Assembly: GCF_905147365.1 (NCBI RefSeq)
Contig: NC_056427.1
Coordinates: forward strand, 6,267,001-6,331,000
Direction of reading: 5' to 3'
DNA: 64,000 nucleotides
DNA from: Aricia agestis
Lineage: Eukaryota > Arthropoda > Insecta > Lepidoptera > Lycaenidae
This document shows, piece by piece, positions 1-10,648 of this stretch. Made by a program: the position numbers and the translations under genes. Every line of letters starts with the position of its first letter. The first letter of the stretch is position 1. The notes below the pieces were generated by a model. It saw nothing but the letters and a program-made list of their open reading frames with translations, was not told the DNA's origin and did not search any database.

Positions 1-44
1 AAACGAGCATAATAATCGCCTCGTGGAAGGAATTTTAAAGTGGG

Positions 45-118
45 AGGAGCCACGCTTCGGCACGAATGGGCCGGCTCGACCGGAGAGAAATACCACGTTC
101 TCAACGTAGCAAAACCAA
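45..118 (+). mobile_element. SINE-A head fragment
   Basis: Only the first part of the element is present: gtgggaggagcc to the CGGCTCGACCGG region and accacgttctca. Confidence 0.6.
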
Positions 119-201
119 AGGAGTGACAAGAGCATTTTTAAAAGTATTGAGAAATTGTGAAGTTACATGTGGGTAATCCCTAGATCTATACGTGTATAGA
201 T

Positions 202-516
202 ACGTGGGAGAGCCATGCTTCGGCACGAATGGGCCGGCTCGACCGGAGAAATACCACGTTCTCACAGAAAACCGGCGTGAAACAGCGCTTGCGCTGTGTT
301 TCGCCGAGTGAGTGAGTTTACCGGAGGCCCAATCCCCTACCCTTTTCCCTTTTCTAACCTATCCTATTTCCTTCCCTACCCTTCCCTATTACTTCTTAAA
401 AGGCCGGCAACGCACCTGCAGCTCTTCTGATGCTGCGAGCGTCTATGGGCGACAGAAGTTGCTTTCCATCAGTTGACCCGTTTGCTCGTTTGCCCCCTTA
501 TTTCATTAAAAAAAAA
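202..516 (+). mobile_element. SINE-A, full length
   Basis: Head acgtgggagagccatgcttc, then CGGCTCGACCGG, a CCCTACCCT/CCCTTCC-rich middle, the conserved tail domain (ccggcaacgcacctgcagct ... gtgacccgtttgctcgtttg) and a short A tail. No tRNA-like head is obvious. Confidence 0.8.
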
Positions 517-521
517 TTTTT

Positions 522-1040
522 TGACTAGTTGATGCTCGCAACTCCGTTGCGCGAAAATTCGTTTATCACGTGGGAACCGTACATTTTCCGACATAAAAAG
601 CATGCTTTTAAAACGGGCTTTGGCCCACCACACATTCCCACCACTGTATCTCCTGTGTCGCCAGGATCGATAGCGGTATCCAACCACGAAAACCCTTTGA
701 TATGATCTCAGGGAGCCCGAGGGACATGCTAAAGCCGTCTTGGGACCCGCAACGAAATTAATCAGAAGAAAATAGGAGGAGTAGGAAGAATTCCACTTTC
801 CCTCCCCATAAAAGCGGGAGACAGCACAAAGTTGCAATGACCAAAAGTCAGAGAATAATACGGTTAATAATAATTGTGACTCCTAAGCTGAATGTAAGTT
901 AATATTGGAGTAAAAAGCATGCTTATGTACATTCAAGGAACTTCAAAGTATTTCCGTACCAAATTTTATCAAAATCGGTTCAGCGACTTAAGCGTGAAGA
1001 CGTACAGACAGACGCACTTTCACATTTATTATATTAGTAA
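522..1040 (-). mobile_element. HEL-C Helitron-like copy, split by an insertion
   Basis: It begins with ctagttgatgctcgcaactc (reverse of the 3' end) and continues at 925-1040 to the CAGACAGACGCACTTTCAC end. The 303-bp insertion at 608-910 separates the halves. Confidence 0.7.
608..910. mobile_element. 303-bp insertion with 14-bp target duplication
   Basis: The segment is bracketed by identical copies of TAAAAAGCATGCTT at 594-607 and 911-924, and sits inside a HEL-C copy that continues on both sides. A 14-bp duplication is typical of LINE-directed retrotransposition. Read on the minus strand it resembles the 3' part of a LINE or other retrotransposed RNA, but no poly-A tail or recognisable domain is present. 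It occurs once in the window. Confidence 0.55.
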
Positions 1041-1340
1041 AGATAAAGCATTTTTGATTAACTTGTAACAGCCTATACTTCGAAATGTTTCTTTTTCAGA
1101 CAGAACAACGCCTGTCGGGCCCTCTATACAGTGCAGTCTGAGCCTTACCTGTATGTAGAGCGCCTTATTTGAATAACCGACAAATTACAATGAATTATGC
1201 ATGAACACGATGTTAGTTTTTACCTTGTAATAACCGCACATAGGAGACACCGGGGATGCGGATGTTTTATGACAGTGTTTTTCAACCTGTGGGTCGCAAA
1301 TATTCTATGGAGGTCGCCAGAGGTTGAGACAACTATTTTA

Positions 1341-1541
1341 TCTATACTAATATTATAAACGCAAAAATGTGTCTGTCTGTTACCTCGTAACGCCTAAACC
1401 GCTGAGCCGATGTTACTGAAAGGTATGGAGATTTGAATCCCGGGAAAGGACATGGAATACTTTTTATCCCGGAAGTGTACCTACGGTTCCCGCGCTATAA
1501 GCGAATCTTCACGCAACCGAGTTGCGGCCGGCATCTAATTC
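1341..1541 (+). mobile_element. HEL-C copy, nearly full length
   Basis: Starts ctatactaatattataaacg and ends gttgcggccggcatctaatt. The 3' CTAG has decayed to CTAA. Confidence 0.7.
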
Positions 1542-2482
1542 CTTTTTATTTCTTATTGTCCATGGCATTACCATCAGGTGGTTTGATAGCTCATTCGCGA
1601 GAAAACGCGGAAGACGAGTGTTTTTCGCTATCATTACGTAACGAACGGACGGACAACTTTTTGTATACATAGCGCAGATAGGAAGTATCTTCCTATTCAT
1701 ATCTTCACGTTTTTGCCGACTCTAATGATGGTGGTTAAGGCATAAGCGGCAGCGATTGTGCATGAGAGGTAGCGTTTTTATTTTTATTAAGTAAAAGTTG
1801 TACTTTTTTATACGGTAAGATATTAGTCAAATTCTTGAAATGAACGCAAGTTCACAAACGGAAGTTTGGGTTTTGGCTTAAACATAATTAAGGTCACTTT
1901 ATCATAACACCCATTTGTATAGTATTAACACTAATTGTGTACAAAAAAAAGTTTTTATTATTTCATAGATTCAAATTCTAATATTCTGCACAATTTACAA
2001 AATGTAACAAGCAAAATTATAATTTCCTAAAGATCTCTTGAGACTCACTAGTGAACAAAAATATCAGCCTAGCGAAATCGCTTTTCGCTAATCGCTACCA
2101 CCTTAGACCACGCACTAATTACATGATAAATGACGCCCAGATAACAACTTGCTACAATATGCTTAAATGTTGCTTTAAGCGCTGAAAGACCATTCAGGCT
2201 CATGCAAAATGGCCGCCAGGGGGGAAGGGGGCAGGGGGGATGTTGACAGTTCAATGACAGGTCGAAATAATTGAGGTGTGTACTTCGTTGGATACCATGG
2301 CACGATGGAAGAACGGCGGAATAATAAGGGAAGGTATACGTGAAAAAATGTTTATTTATCAAACTTTTTGTCTTGAGTACCCCCCTTACTGTACATTTTT
2401 CCAAGATGCCTAAGTTGCTAAAATTTATCTCTACATTGGTGTTAAATTTCATCAAAATCATTCCAGTAACTTAGGTTTTTTT
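1542..2482. other. Intergenic/intronic, no gene seen
   Basis: AT-rich. A 130-codon minus frame at 2069-2461 shows no Ig or other motif and I take it as chance. A G-rich run sits at 2217-2240. 2420-2476 faintly resembles the middle of HEL-C. Confidence 0.5.
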
Positions 2483-2754
2483 GACGACCTATGTGGCTCA
2501 GTTGGTGGGCTGTTGGTAGCTCAAGCCGGGGGTCGCGGGTTCGAATCCCGCCGACGGAACATAAAGTTTTCCAAGTTCCTGGGTCATGGATGTGTATTAA
2601 ATGTGTTTATCATATAATAAAAATCTTAAATATATGTACAGTATAAAAATATTAAATATATTTCGGTTGTCTGGTACCCGTAACACAAGTCCTTCTGGTA
2701 CTTAGCACGGGGCCAGACTGACGTGGTATGAAGCGTCCATAGATATTATTATAA
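2483..2754 (+). mobile_element. SINE-I, full length
   Basis: tRNA-like head with A box (tggctcagttggtgggc) and B box (gggttcgaatcccgcc), an AT-rich body with ataataaaaatcttaaatat, the conserved tail ggggccagactgacgtggta and a short (ATT) end. Confidence 0.85.
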
Positions 2755-3336
2755 GAACTTTTCTCCGACATGAACAAACACTGCATGAAATTAATTAGCG
2801 AAATCGGTTGCTGTTCTCGAGATTAGCGCTCAGTTCATTTAGCAGTTTATTTCAAGATATAAAATATTGTTTCGTGTAAAGTACAGATAAAAATAATAAG
2901 ACATTCATCTTAAAAGTAGCCAAGTGCGAAAAGTGCTGACTGCGGAGTGACAGATTCGAAATTTAAATAATTACGAGGGTAAAAGAGAGGTCAACTGTCA
3001 AATAGAAGATGTTTAAAATTTAACGACGATTAAATATGCAACGAAGAAATTATCCAAAGTATTTGCATAGTATAACACAGTATTGTAACTTAGCTATGTC
3101 CATTTATCGAGGAAGGCTATAGGCTATATTTTATCACACTGAGACTAACACTCGGAGCGAAGAAATAGGAGAAAATGTGGAAAAAACGGGGGAAATTATT
3201 TGAAAGAGCTTATCTCACGAACTACTGGAGCCATTTTTCTGTTATTTAGCACAGATAAGAAGTAGACCACGTGAAGGATCATAGGCTGTTTTTTGTGGAC
3301 TAATTTTTCTGTGAAATATCTAATTTAACGGAACGT
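2755..3336. other. No recognised feature
   Basis: Unique-looking AT-rich sequence without exon-like signals or a repeat match elsewhere in the window. Confidence 0.5.
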
Positions 3337-3458
3337 CTAGTATATTATATCCTTTCCCGGGACTCTAAGTATCTCTGTACCAAATATCATCTAAATCAGT
3401 TCCTCGGATTTAAGAGGAAACAGACAGACACACTTTCGCATTCATAATATAAGTATGG
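3337..3458 (-). mobile_element. HEL-C 5' half
   Basis: Reverse copy from tcctttcccgggactctaag to cacactttcgcattcataat and agtatgga. Confidence 0.7.
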
Positions 3459-3631
3459 ATTTAAGGAAACTAGGCTTCCAATTGGCTGCCTAACATATTT
3501 CCCCCGGCACATATAACATATACAGCAAACATATACCACATCAAAGCGACCCTATATTAGGAAATAGTTTCCCCGGTTTCATTATATCTGTCCCATTCCG
3601 AAAACGTTTGCGGTGTACCCACATTCTGCTA

Positions 3632-4270
3632 AAATACTAATTATAAATGCGAAAGTGTGTGTCTGTCTGTTACATCTTCACACCTAAGGCCGTGATCCCA
3701 TTGCTTTTTGTAGGGATGCAGTCGCGATACTGTCGCATATTTGCATCGATACTGTCGCGAATCGCGATGCAGTCGCTAGCTGTGTGTAAATGGAAGTGGA
3801 AATGCGACTAACGCGCGATAGGGTCAATTTATAATAGCGCAGAGTCGAAGCGAAGTGAATTCCCAAAAGCTGAACACAGAAAATTCAACCCTAACTCTAG
3901 AGCGTAACGCATATATTTCTTCTGCGAGGCTAATCAGCGTTGGTCGGGCGCATTCACGCGAATTCGCGCCTTTTTAAATTCGCAGAAGTAATAAAGTGCG
4001 TTAATGCCTTAGAGTAAGGTTTAATTTGTAATGTTCAGTTTTAATACTTCGCTTCGATGCGCTTCGACACTGCAGTAGTATAAATTGACCCTTAGTAGTT
4101 ATGCAGTCGTGCGCTTCATAGTCGCGCGACTGCATCGCTACCAAAAGTCGCAGTGGGCGAAGGCCCTAAGCCGTTGAAACGATTTTGTTGGTTATGGAGA
4201 TACTTTCGAGTCCCGGGAAAGGACATAGGATACTCTTTACCGCGGGAAATGTACGGTTCGCTCGCGACAA
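3632..4270 (+). mobile_element. HEL-C copy split by a Harbinger-like MITE
   Basis: HEL-C sequence at 3632-3687 resumes at 4167 (taagccgttgaaacgatttt) and runs to the gcgacaa near its 3' end. There SINE-A takes over. Confidence 0.7.
3688..4166. mobile_element. 479-bp MITE with TAA target duplication (Harbinger-like)
   Basis: TAA flanks both ends (3685-3687, 4167-4169). The ends are related inverted repeats (ggccgtgatcccattgc against gggccttcgcccactgc, then gtagggatgcagtcgcg). TAA duplication and GG-starting ends suit PIF/Harbinger. An inner inverted repeat, 3830-4092, starts and ends with gggtcaatttata, so a second fold-back element appears to sit within it. Confidence 0.6.
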
Positions 4271-4277
4271 GAAGCTT

Positions 4278-4574
4278 TGGGAGAGCCATGCTTCGGCACG
4301 AATGGGCCGGCTCGACCGGAGAAATACCACGGGCTCACAGAAAGCCGGCGTGAACAGCGCTCGCGCTGTGTTTCGCCGAGTGAGTAAGTTTCCCGGAGGT
4401 CCAATTCCCTACCCTATTCCCTTCCCTACCCTCCCCTATTACCCTATTCCCTCTTAAAAGGTCGGCAACGCACCTGCAAATCTTCTGATGCTGCGAGTGT
4501 CCATGGGCGACGGAAGTTGATTTCTATCAGGTGACCCGTTTGTTTGTTTGCCCCCTTATTTCATAAAAAAAAAA
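4278..4574 (+). mobile_element. SINE-A, full length
   Basis: Head tgggagagccatgcttcgg to the A tail, abutting the truncated HEL-C. Confidence 0.8.
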
Positions 4575-6435
4575 CTTCAGTAACGTTTCGATGTAGTTTT
4601 GGTATCGTAAGCGTCAACCGGTACATCTCTAACTTTTTCCTTCCTTAATTTTTAGATGAAATTTAAAATAGTATTTTAAGCAGCAAAATGTACGGTTCCC
4701 ATACGATATAGAAGACCATTGAGGCATCGATGATTTTAACGCAAAACTCGGTTGAGCCGAATGATGAAAACGCAATCCAGATTGACACAGCAATCAGCTA
4801 AGTGAAGTCTTTGCGGGTATTCTGAAAAAATCCGGACCAATCCTTTCAGACGCGAAACAAACGCTTTGAGCAGTTCAGCCGCAAACTAAACCTTATTGCG
4901 TACGGCATAGGGGTCAGACTTATCGAAAAATTCGATACGTATTGAAAGGTTGCAGAGGCGGTTAGACTTTGCAAAAAAATGTGTCTTTCAATTCTCAAAC
5001 CCGTGTTCCTAGCTTCGTTGATCACAGTATTTTGAGCCTATGTCTAAATAAGTAGGAAATTCTTTGAAATACGCGATACTATTTTGTTATTAGTCTCCTA
5101 CAAGAACACTTGAAGTTTATCGAGATAAAAAGTAGACCATGTACAAAAACCGTTATGTAGTTTCAGCTTGAGAATGTAATAGGCATACTTGAAAACTTTC
5201 GCATTTATATAATATTAGTGAAACATTTACTAATAACGACAATTTTCTTAATTTACGTTCGAGTACAAAATTAGAGGTTTAATGGTCACCCATCAGTTTC
5301 CCTAGTAGTGGAAATATAGATCAGTACTTTTCCCCAGCTGTACTACTTCGTATAAAAGCTCGTAGCACCGAAAAATCACCCCTAAAATCTTGGCCCTCAC
5401 ATCCGTTTCACGTCACCCGGCGAGTATATCATCCACTTATATACTGAAGACATTAATATACTCAATTCAGCGTCGCATCATCTCGGATGACCGCTGAACT
5501 TACATTATCGAGGACGTGCTTGGAAAGTCTAACTTGAAACTACCCTATCACCAACTAAAACAACTTTATTTCCACAGGAATAAAGACAAAAATCCCTTGA
5601 AGTGGGCAAAAGGCTAGGCGATAATGATTTGACGATATACCAACACCACGTCAGCCTTTATCGCGGGGGCATAGAGGTGAGAATGCCTCGCTGCCCGTAA
5701 AAAGTCCGACGACTTTATAACGTGGGAATAGAGATAAGAATTCCTCGGTCAAGATTAAAAATATAAATCTCAAGTATGTTACACTTGTTACTTTGTAATG
5801 GTGATGTATACCCACAGATGGTTGTAAATAAATAAAATTGTATCTCGGTAATGCGAAAGTAACTTGTGGCTTTGTTCGTGTTGAATTCTTTCTTAGTGCA
5901 AACTGCAAACTTCATTCCCAAATGGGACTAAAAGTATATAGAATTTGTGAAATAATTTTAGTTAGATACCTGATATTATCTCTTTATGATTCTGTTTTTT
6001 TTTTCGGTCACATTTTACACACATCGTCTCCTACCCACATATAAACTACCACCATTTAAATCACACTTAAAATTACCTAAATTATTTCAGCAAAACTTTT
6101 TATCATCACGAGATTAGCAATTTTAATGAGCGAAAATAGATCGACGAAAGGCTCCGCTTTATTTATAGATGAAATCCTTTATCATAATTTCTCGGAAAAT
6201 TAGGACGAGGCTTTTTAATGAATAAATTATATAGCGGTTTATTTAAGCCCGGGGTCAAATTTATGGAGTGCTCTAGTATTCCCGTCTGACAGTTTACAGC
6301 GTTCTGATCGCTCGTAATTTTTAATTCAATTTTAATACCTTGATAAATATTATCTTATTAACGCCAGCCTGTGATGACGTACCGCTGGGGTGGATTTTGA
6401 TAAGTATTTTGAGGGAATTAGACTTTTATAATTTA
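4575..6435. other. No recognised gene
   Basis: Downstream intron or flank of the receptor gene. Short HEL-C-like scraps (for example aaaatgtacggttcccat near 4686) are the only familiar pieces, and I see no Ig-type exon on the minus strand. Confidence 0.45.
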
Positions 6436-6612
6436 GACTTGTTGATGCCCCAAACTCCGTTGCGCAAAAATTATTCCATCGCGCGGGAACCGTTTATTTT
6501 TTGTGCGATGAAAAGTATCACCATGCCAAATTTCAGCTAAATTGGTTCAGCGGTTTGGTCGCGAAGAGGTAACAGACAGACACACTTTCAGATTTTAAAT
6601 ATTAGTATGGAT
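6436..6612 (-). mobile_element. HEL-C copy
   Basis: From ttgatgccccaaactccg, with the hairpin region ttgcgcaa, to cacactttcag and tagtatgga. Confidence 0.75.
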
Positions 6613-6874
6613 TTTCATTGTTTTTGCAGGTTTTAAATAATGGAGAAAAATTTTTGAAAGCAGAAACAGTTTTAAGAAACTATGATGTGGCCTGTGTTCA
6701 TTTGCCTGCCTTTGTTATGACTTATTATATAGACATGGGCTTCATTTATTTAAAAATCATAGCCGAATATCCTCCTTTTTTTGGAAGTCTGTTAAAATTC
6801 AGTTGTCTTGGAGTATTTCATGCCAATAATCTGAAGTATTTTTCTCTTAATACTTTAGTATACTATATACTCAC

Positions 6875-7006
6875 ATAGTACATTGATGGTGTGCGTGGTG
6901 ACCATGTTCTCTGTCAGCTGGGCGTTGATACCGTGACATGTCACCACGATAGACCTTCGATCGGGAACCACGATGACGGTAATGTTGGATGTGGTTATCC
7001 AACCAC
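6875..7006 (-). CDS. sns: Nephrin-like Ig receptor, exon e (second half of that Ig domain)
   Basis: Minus-strand exon after acceptor tttctgtccccag, ending at donor T|gtgagtata. Its 43 codons begin GWITTSNITVIV and end THTINVL, completing the domain started in exon d. The second Cys is in IVVTCHGINAQLTEN. The usual D-x-A-x-Y before the Cys is replaced by PDRRSIVVTC. NIT is another glycosylation sequon. The exon enters with GT (phase 1) and leaves in phase 1, so the next exon, outside the window to the left, must start by completing a codon that begins with T. No continuation of the family was found on the minus strand from 6874 to 1. Five exons total 707 bases, or 235 codons in one frame with no stop. 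Confidence 0.87.
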
Positions 7007-7045
7007 CTGGGGACAGAAATAGAAATAACATTATTTACTGCTTAG

Positions 7046-7264
7046 TTTAGAAATGGCATTATTTATTGTGAGTCAAGTCAAAATCATGCGATTTCCAGGG
7101 ATAAAAGTTACCTAGATGTTTAGAAATGGCATTATTTATTGTGAGTCAAGTCAAAATCATGCGATTTCCAGGGATAAAAGTTACCTAGATGTTTAGAAAT
7201 GGCATTATTTATTGCGAGTATAACAAGTCAAAATCATCCGATTTCCAGAGATACAAATTACCTG
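7046..7264. repeat. 73-bp tandem repeat, three units
   Basis: Units at 7046-7118 and 7119-7191 are identical (tttagaaatggcattattta ... acctagatg). The third, 7192-7264, has several changes and a small insertion. It fills a third of the 661-bp intron between exons d and e. Confidence 0.9.
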
Positions 7265-7667
7265 GATTTTTTCGACACCAAAAGACAGATGCTAAGTTTC
7301 ATGTATATTCTTGCGGTTGTTGCTGCGAATCTGAATAAAAACTAGCCCCTTTCTTCATCTTCACAATGATTATACCTCTACGTACAGTCATTTTTGGCAT
7401 AGAAACTTTGATCACCTATTTAGTTTCCTTAGGAGTGGAGTGGTGAAAAAATCTCACTAATTGTCTACACCTTAATGATGAGACCGCATTAGGTGTAAGT
7501 ATTCTGCGGCCAGGCTACGCGACACAAAAAGTCATTCCTATATAATAGAACGGGCAGCGTCGCTCCAGTGCAGCGTAGCGTCGCTTAGAGCAGTCCTGCT
7601 TTAAAAGGAACACATGCATACTATTCACGTGCATATTACCTCATTTAAAGATCCACAAATTCCTTAC

Positions 7668-7835
7668 CTTCAGGCGATATCACCGTCCGATTGCTGGCCT
7701 CCTTATGATGCTTCCCCAGCACCATCCACTTGATGTCGGCCGCAGGGTTGGATGGTGCTGTGCTGCAGGTCAAGGGGACTGGATCCCCGACCCGGGCTTC
7801 CGTTGGACCGGAGATGGTGACGTGAGCTGGAGCGA
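7668..7835 (-). CDS. sns: Nephrin-like Ig receptor, exon d (first half of next Ig domain)
   Basis: Minus-strand exon between acceptor ctttcttccag and donor G|gtaagga. It has 55 full codons, beginning APAHVTISGPTEARVGDPVP and ending RTVISPE. The first Ig Cys is in PLTCSTAPSNP and the core Trp in DIKWMV. NRT in ASNRTVISP is an N-glycosylation sequon, as expected for an extracellular domain. SGPTEARVG and TAPSNPAADIKW are strongly reminiscent of Sticks and stones. TC at the start completes Phe with the T of exon c. The last G joins GT of the exon at 7006 to make Gly, giving SPEGGW. The intron to the next exon is only 661 bp and holds a 73-bp tandem repeat. Confidence 0.87.
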
Positions 7836-8581
7836 CTGGAAGAAAGAGATGGATTTAGTACGAAAAGTAATATGAAAGAGAACCGGTGGGGCGATTTAGG
7901 TAAGTTTCATCTTATTTTAATTGCAGGGAAGAATAATTGGACGAAAAGAATTCCAATTTTAACTTTGGAGGTCAAAAGGTAGAATTGGAAGAAATATCAA
8001 GAAATACAAAAAACAAAAATGACTAATTTTCCCCTTTTTTTCACATTTTCAACTGATTTTTGCTCCTTATGGTCGCATTGGTTTAATAGTGAGATTAGTG
8101 CGTTCAAAGTAACAAAAAACCGTTATAGTATTAGTATATAATATAAAAATGCTTATTTAAACAATCTCAATTCCGTTGTATAAAAATATGATAATCACTC
8201 CACAATCTATCAGCGATTATGTCCAATATTTTATTGCGATTTCAAATTCTCTGTAATCCCTATTGGGAAAATCATAACAGAATCGAATCCATCAACAGCT
8301 TAAAATCAGAAACTAACTCGCAGAAATTAATACGGGAATAGGATTGCTAAGAAGATTTCGTTTTTCAATTCTGCCGGGCTGTTTGAGGAGCTTAAACATT
8401 TCGTAACAGACTATATGTATAATAATCAGAAGGTACCATACCTTGATTTGATATTAATACAGCTTCGATCCAGTTAGGATGCTGTTAAATAGTACAATGG
8501 TAATCTTAAAACCTCGAAGGACTGAGTTTAAGAGTTTTTAGTTCATGTGTTTTACGTTGGTTTAAAATTTAAAGAGAAGTT
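7836..8581. other. Intron, no recognised feature
   Basis: AT-rich sequence upstream of exon d. Nothing matches other repeats here. Confidence 0.5.
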
Positions 8582-8776
8582 TATAACGCCCGCAACTCCG
8601 TCCATTGCGTCGAAATTAGTTTATCGCGCAGGAACCGTACCTTTTTCCGGGATAAAAAGTATCCTACGTCCTTTCCCGGGACTCAAAGTATCTCCATACC
8701 AAATTTCATCAAAATCAGTTCACCTCGATTTGCGTGTAGAGGTAACAGATAGATAGACACGATTTCGCATTTATAA
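8582..8776 (-). mobile_element. HEL-C copy
   Basis: cgcccgcaactccgtcc to gatttcgcatttataataat, directly next to a HEL-B copy in the same orientation. Confidence 0.75.
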
Positions 8777-8781
8777 TAATA

Positions 8782-9080
8782 CTAGCTGTCCTGGCAAACG
8801 TTTCTTTGCCATATAAAGTATTTCGCCCGTATTATTCTATTGAAGTGACTAAACAAGTACGTCACCATGGCAACGTCCATCGCTATCCCGTCGCACAAAC
8901 AATGGTCGCCGTCAGTCTCGAGTTGTAATAATTTACTATTTTATATTTATTCAATAAATACACTTATAAATATAATAAGTACCTAGTTGCCGATTCTCAG
9001 ACCCACTGAATATGCATATAAAAGCCGTTTCGGAGGAGTACGCGGCCTAACATTGTGACACGAGAATTTTATATATAAGA
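8782..9080 (-). mobile_element. HEL-B Helitron-like copy
   Basis: On the minus strand it starts TCTTATATATAAAATTCTCG and ends GGCAAAGAAACGTTTGCC, a 6-bp hairpin, then aggacagCTAG|T. Ends and A|T insertion site fit Helitrons. A short internal part is missing compared with other copies. Confidence 0.8.
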
Positions 9081-9344
9081 TTAGTGCAGACGGCATATAA
9101 CAATGCTTTCTATGTGTCTTCACCCTTATTCTTCGTTTCTCGACGCGTAATACGAACTTGCGATAGAAGTTTAGCCGTCAATAGCAAAGTTTATATTGGT
9201 ACTATACGTTACAAATTCTTGAAGCGAATGGTTTTAAACTGTTTTATACGGCCGCTATTAAGTTTAAGTTGAAGGAAAATGCGGTTACTCTTTTCAGATT
9301 CTAATCGGTATGAAGGTGTAAACAAAAGTACAAATGTACTTTGA

Positions 9345-9490
9345 CAGGAACTTCAGTACTCCTAAAGTGTGTCTGTCTGTTACGTCTTCACGCCCAAACC
9401 GCTGAACTGATTTTGCTGTTTAGTATGATACTTTGAGACTCAGGAAAAGACATACTTACTTTTCCCGGAATAATCTACGGCTCTCGCGCG
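9345..9490 (+). mobile_element. HEL-C fragment
   Basis: gtgtgtctgtctgttacgtc to ctctcgcgcgatacac; the 3' end is lost. Confidence 0.6.
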
Positions 9491-9825
9491 ATACACAAAT
9501 TACAAATTTTGACGTTTTTTAAGATTGAGACAGCATCGAAAACATATCTGATTTATTATTGAGTCCTGCCGCTAAACTAAAAATTTAAACGTCAAAAAAG
9601 TAACACTACAAAATTAAAGTGTTCTCGTATATGTCATGAAGCAAATATCTGAAAATTTCATTTAACTTTAGTAGCATTATAACTACTATGTGTTTATGTA
9701 AATGCACTCAATGTTAACCGAATTTAGTGCATCTAGATATCTAGACACGCGAGGGCATCTAGACACATGTCTATATCTGAATTACCATGCTGTCACGTGT
9801 TAACCACATGTTATTAACTGATCGA

Positions 9826-9860
9826 TCTAAAGTTTAACTAACTGTAGTTAGTTAAACTCT
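9826..9860. repeat. Short palindrome
   Basis: agtttaactaactg followed by its complement tagttagttaaact, within a tract rich in tctaga-like motifs. Confidence 0.6.
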
Positions 9861-9867
9861 AGATCGA

Positions 9868-10070
9868 ACTACTAGATGAAATTCCGTTGTGCCAAAATTA
9901 ATTTATTGCGCGAGAACCGTAAATTTTTTCGAAATAAAAAGTAACCTATGTCCTTTCCAAGGACACAAAGTATCTCTATATGAATTTTCGGAAAAATCGG
10001 TTCAGCGGCTTAGGCGTGAAGGGGTAACGGACAGATAGACAGACCTTCGCTTTTATAATGTTAGTATGGA
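9868..10070 (-). mobile_element. HEL-C copy
   Basis: actagatgaaattccgttg to ttttataatgttagtatgga, both ends recognisable. Confidence 0.75.
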
Positions 10071-10202
10071 ACTATGGATACTATAGTTCAATCGCAGAAC
10101 AGTGGCACTCGGTCATTGACCTGTATGTTTCTTTCACTCGCAATTAAAATATTATCTCATTTCCACGCGTCCTGTGAGGCGGAATTTTTGTGCAAGAGAG
10201 AA

Positions 10203-10336
10203 AGAGAGCTTATCACGCCCAAACCGCTTTACGGATTTTGCTCTTTGGCACTGAGATATATTGAGTCCCGGGCAAGGACATAGGGCAATTTTTATCCCGG
10301 AAAGATGTACGGTTTTCGCACTACGCGACGTCATCT
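10203..10336 (+). mobile_element. HEL-C 3' half
   Basis: cacgcccaaaccgctttacg to gcgacgtcatctg. It ends where the hAT-type MITE and its duplication begin. Confidence 0.65.
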
Positions 10337-10344
10337 GGTATGAT

Positions 10345-10640
10345 CATAAAGTTAATATTACCTAGCGGAATAGAGAAACAAGGCCTGAGCAAGAGAGATG
10401 TCACTATTAGTAACACTGCGTGGTAAAAAGAGACGTGTGATACATGACAGCAGCACTCTTTTTTTGACGTCCAGTCGGCACGTGCCGCACGTTGACAATT
10501 TAATCTCATAGAATTCATGTTCAATCATGCTTGTGTAAGTGTATACGTACACATATTTTTCACACAGATGAAAACCAATTTTGGTGACGTTTGACAGCTC
10601 GAGATTGTTGCTCTATTCCGCTAGGTATATTAACTTTATG
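10345..10640. mobile_element. MITE-L, hAT type, 296 bp
   Basis: Terminal inverted repeats of about 30 bp (cataaagttaatattacc ... ggtatattaactttatg) are bordered by the perfect 8-bp duplication GGTATGAT at 10337-10344 and 10641-10648. A second copy is at 54734 and a half copy at 53101. Confidence 0.8.
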
Positions 10641-10648
10641 GGTATGAT

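Noticed and set aside
2069..2461. 130-codon minus frame as a downstream receptor exon
   Set aside because: It lacks Ig Cys/Trp patterns and suitable splice phases; a chance frame is more likely.
2488..2560. Functional tRNA gene
   Set aside because: A and B boxes are present but the segment is the head of SINE-I, repeated several times with the same non-tRNA body; acceptor-stem pairing is not convincing.
6618..6878. 86-codon plus frame after an acceptor-like ttttgcag
   Set aside because: Protein-like in part, but no donor, no family match, and it runs up to and just into the donor of exon e on the other strand. Left out as unsupported.
7046..7264. CRISPR-like array
   Set aside because: Units are contiguous with no unique spacers, in a eukaryotic intron.
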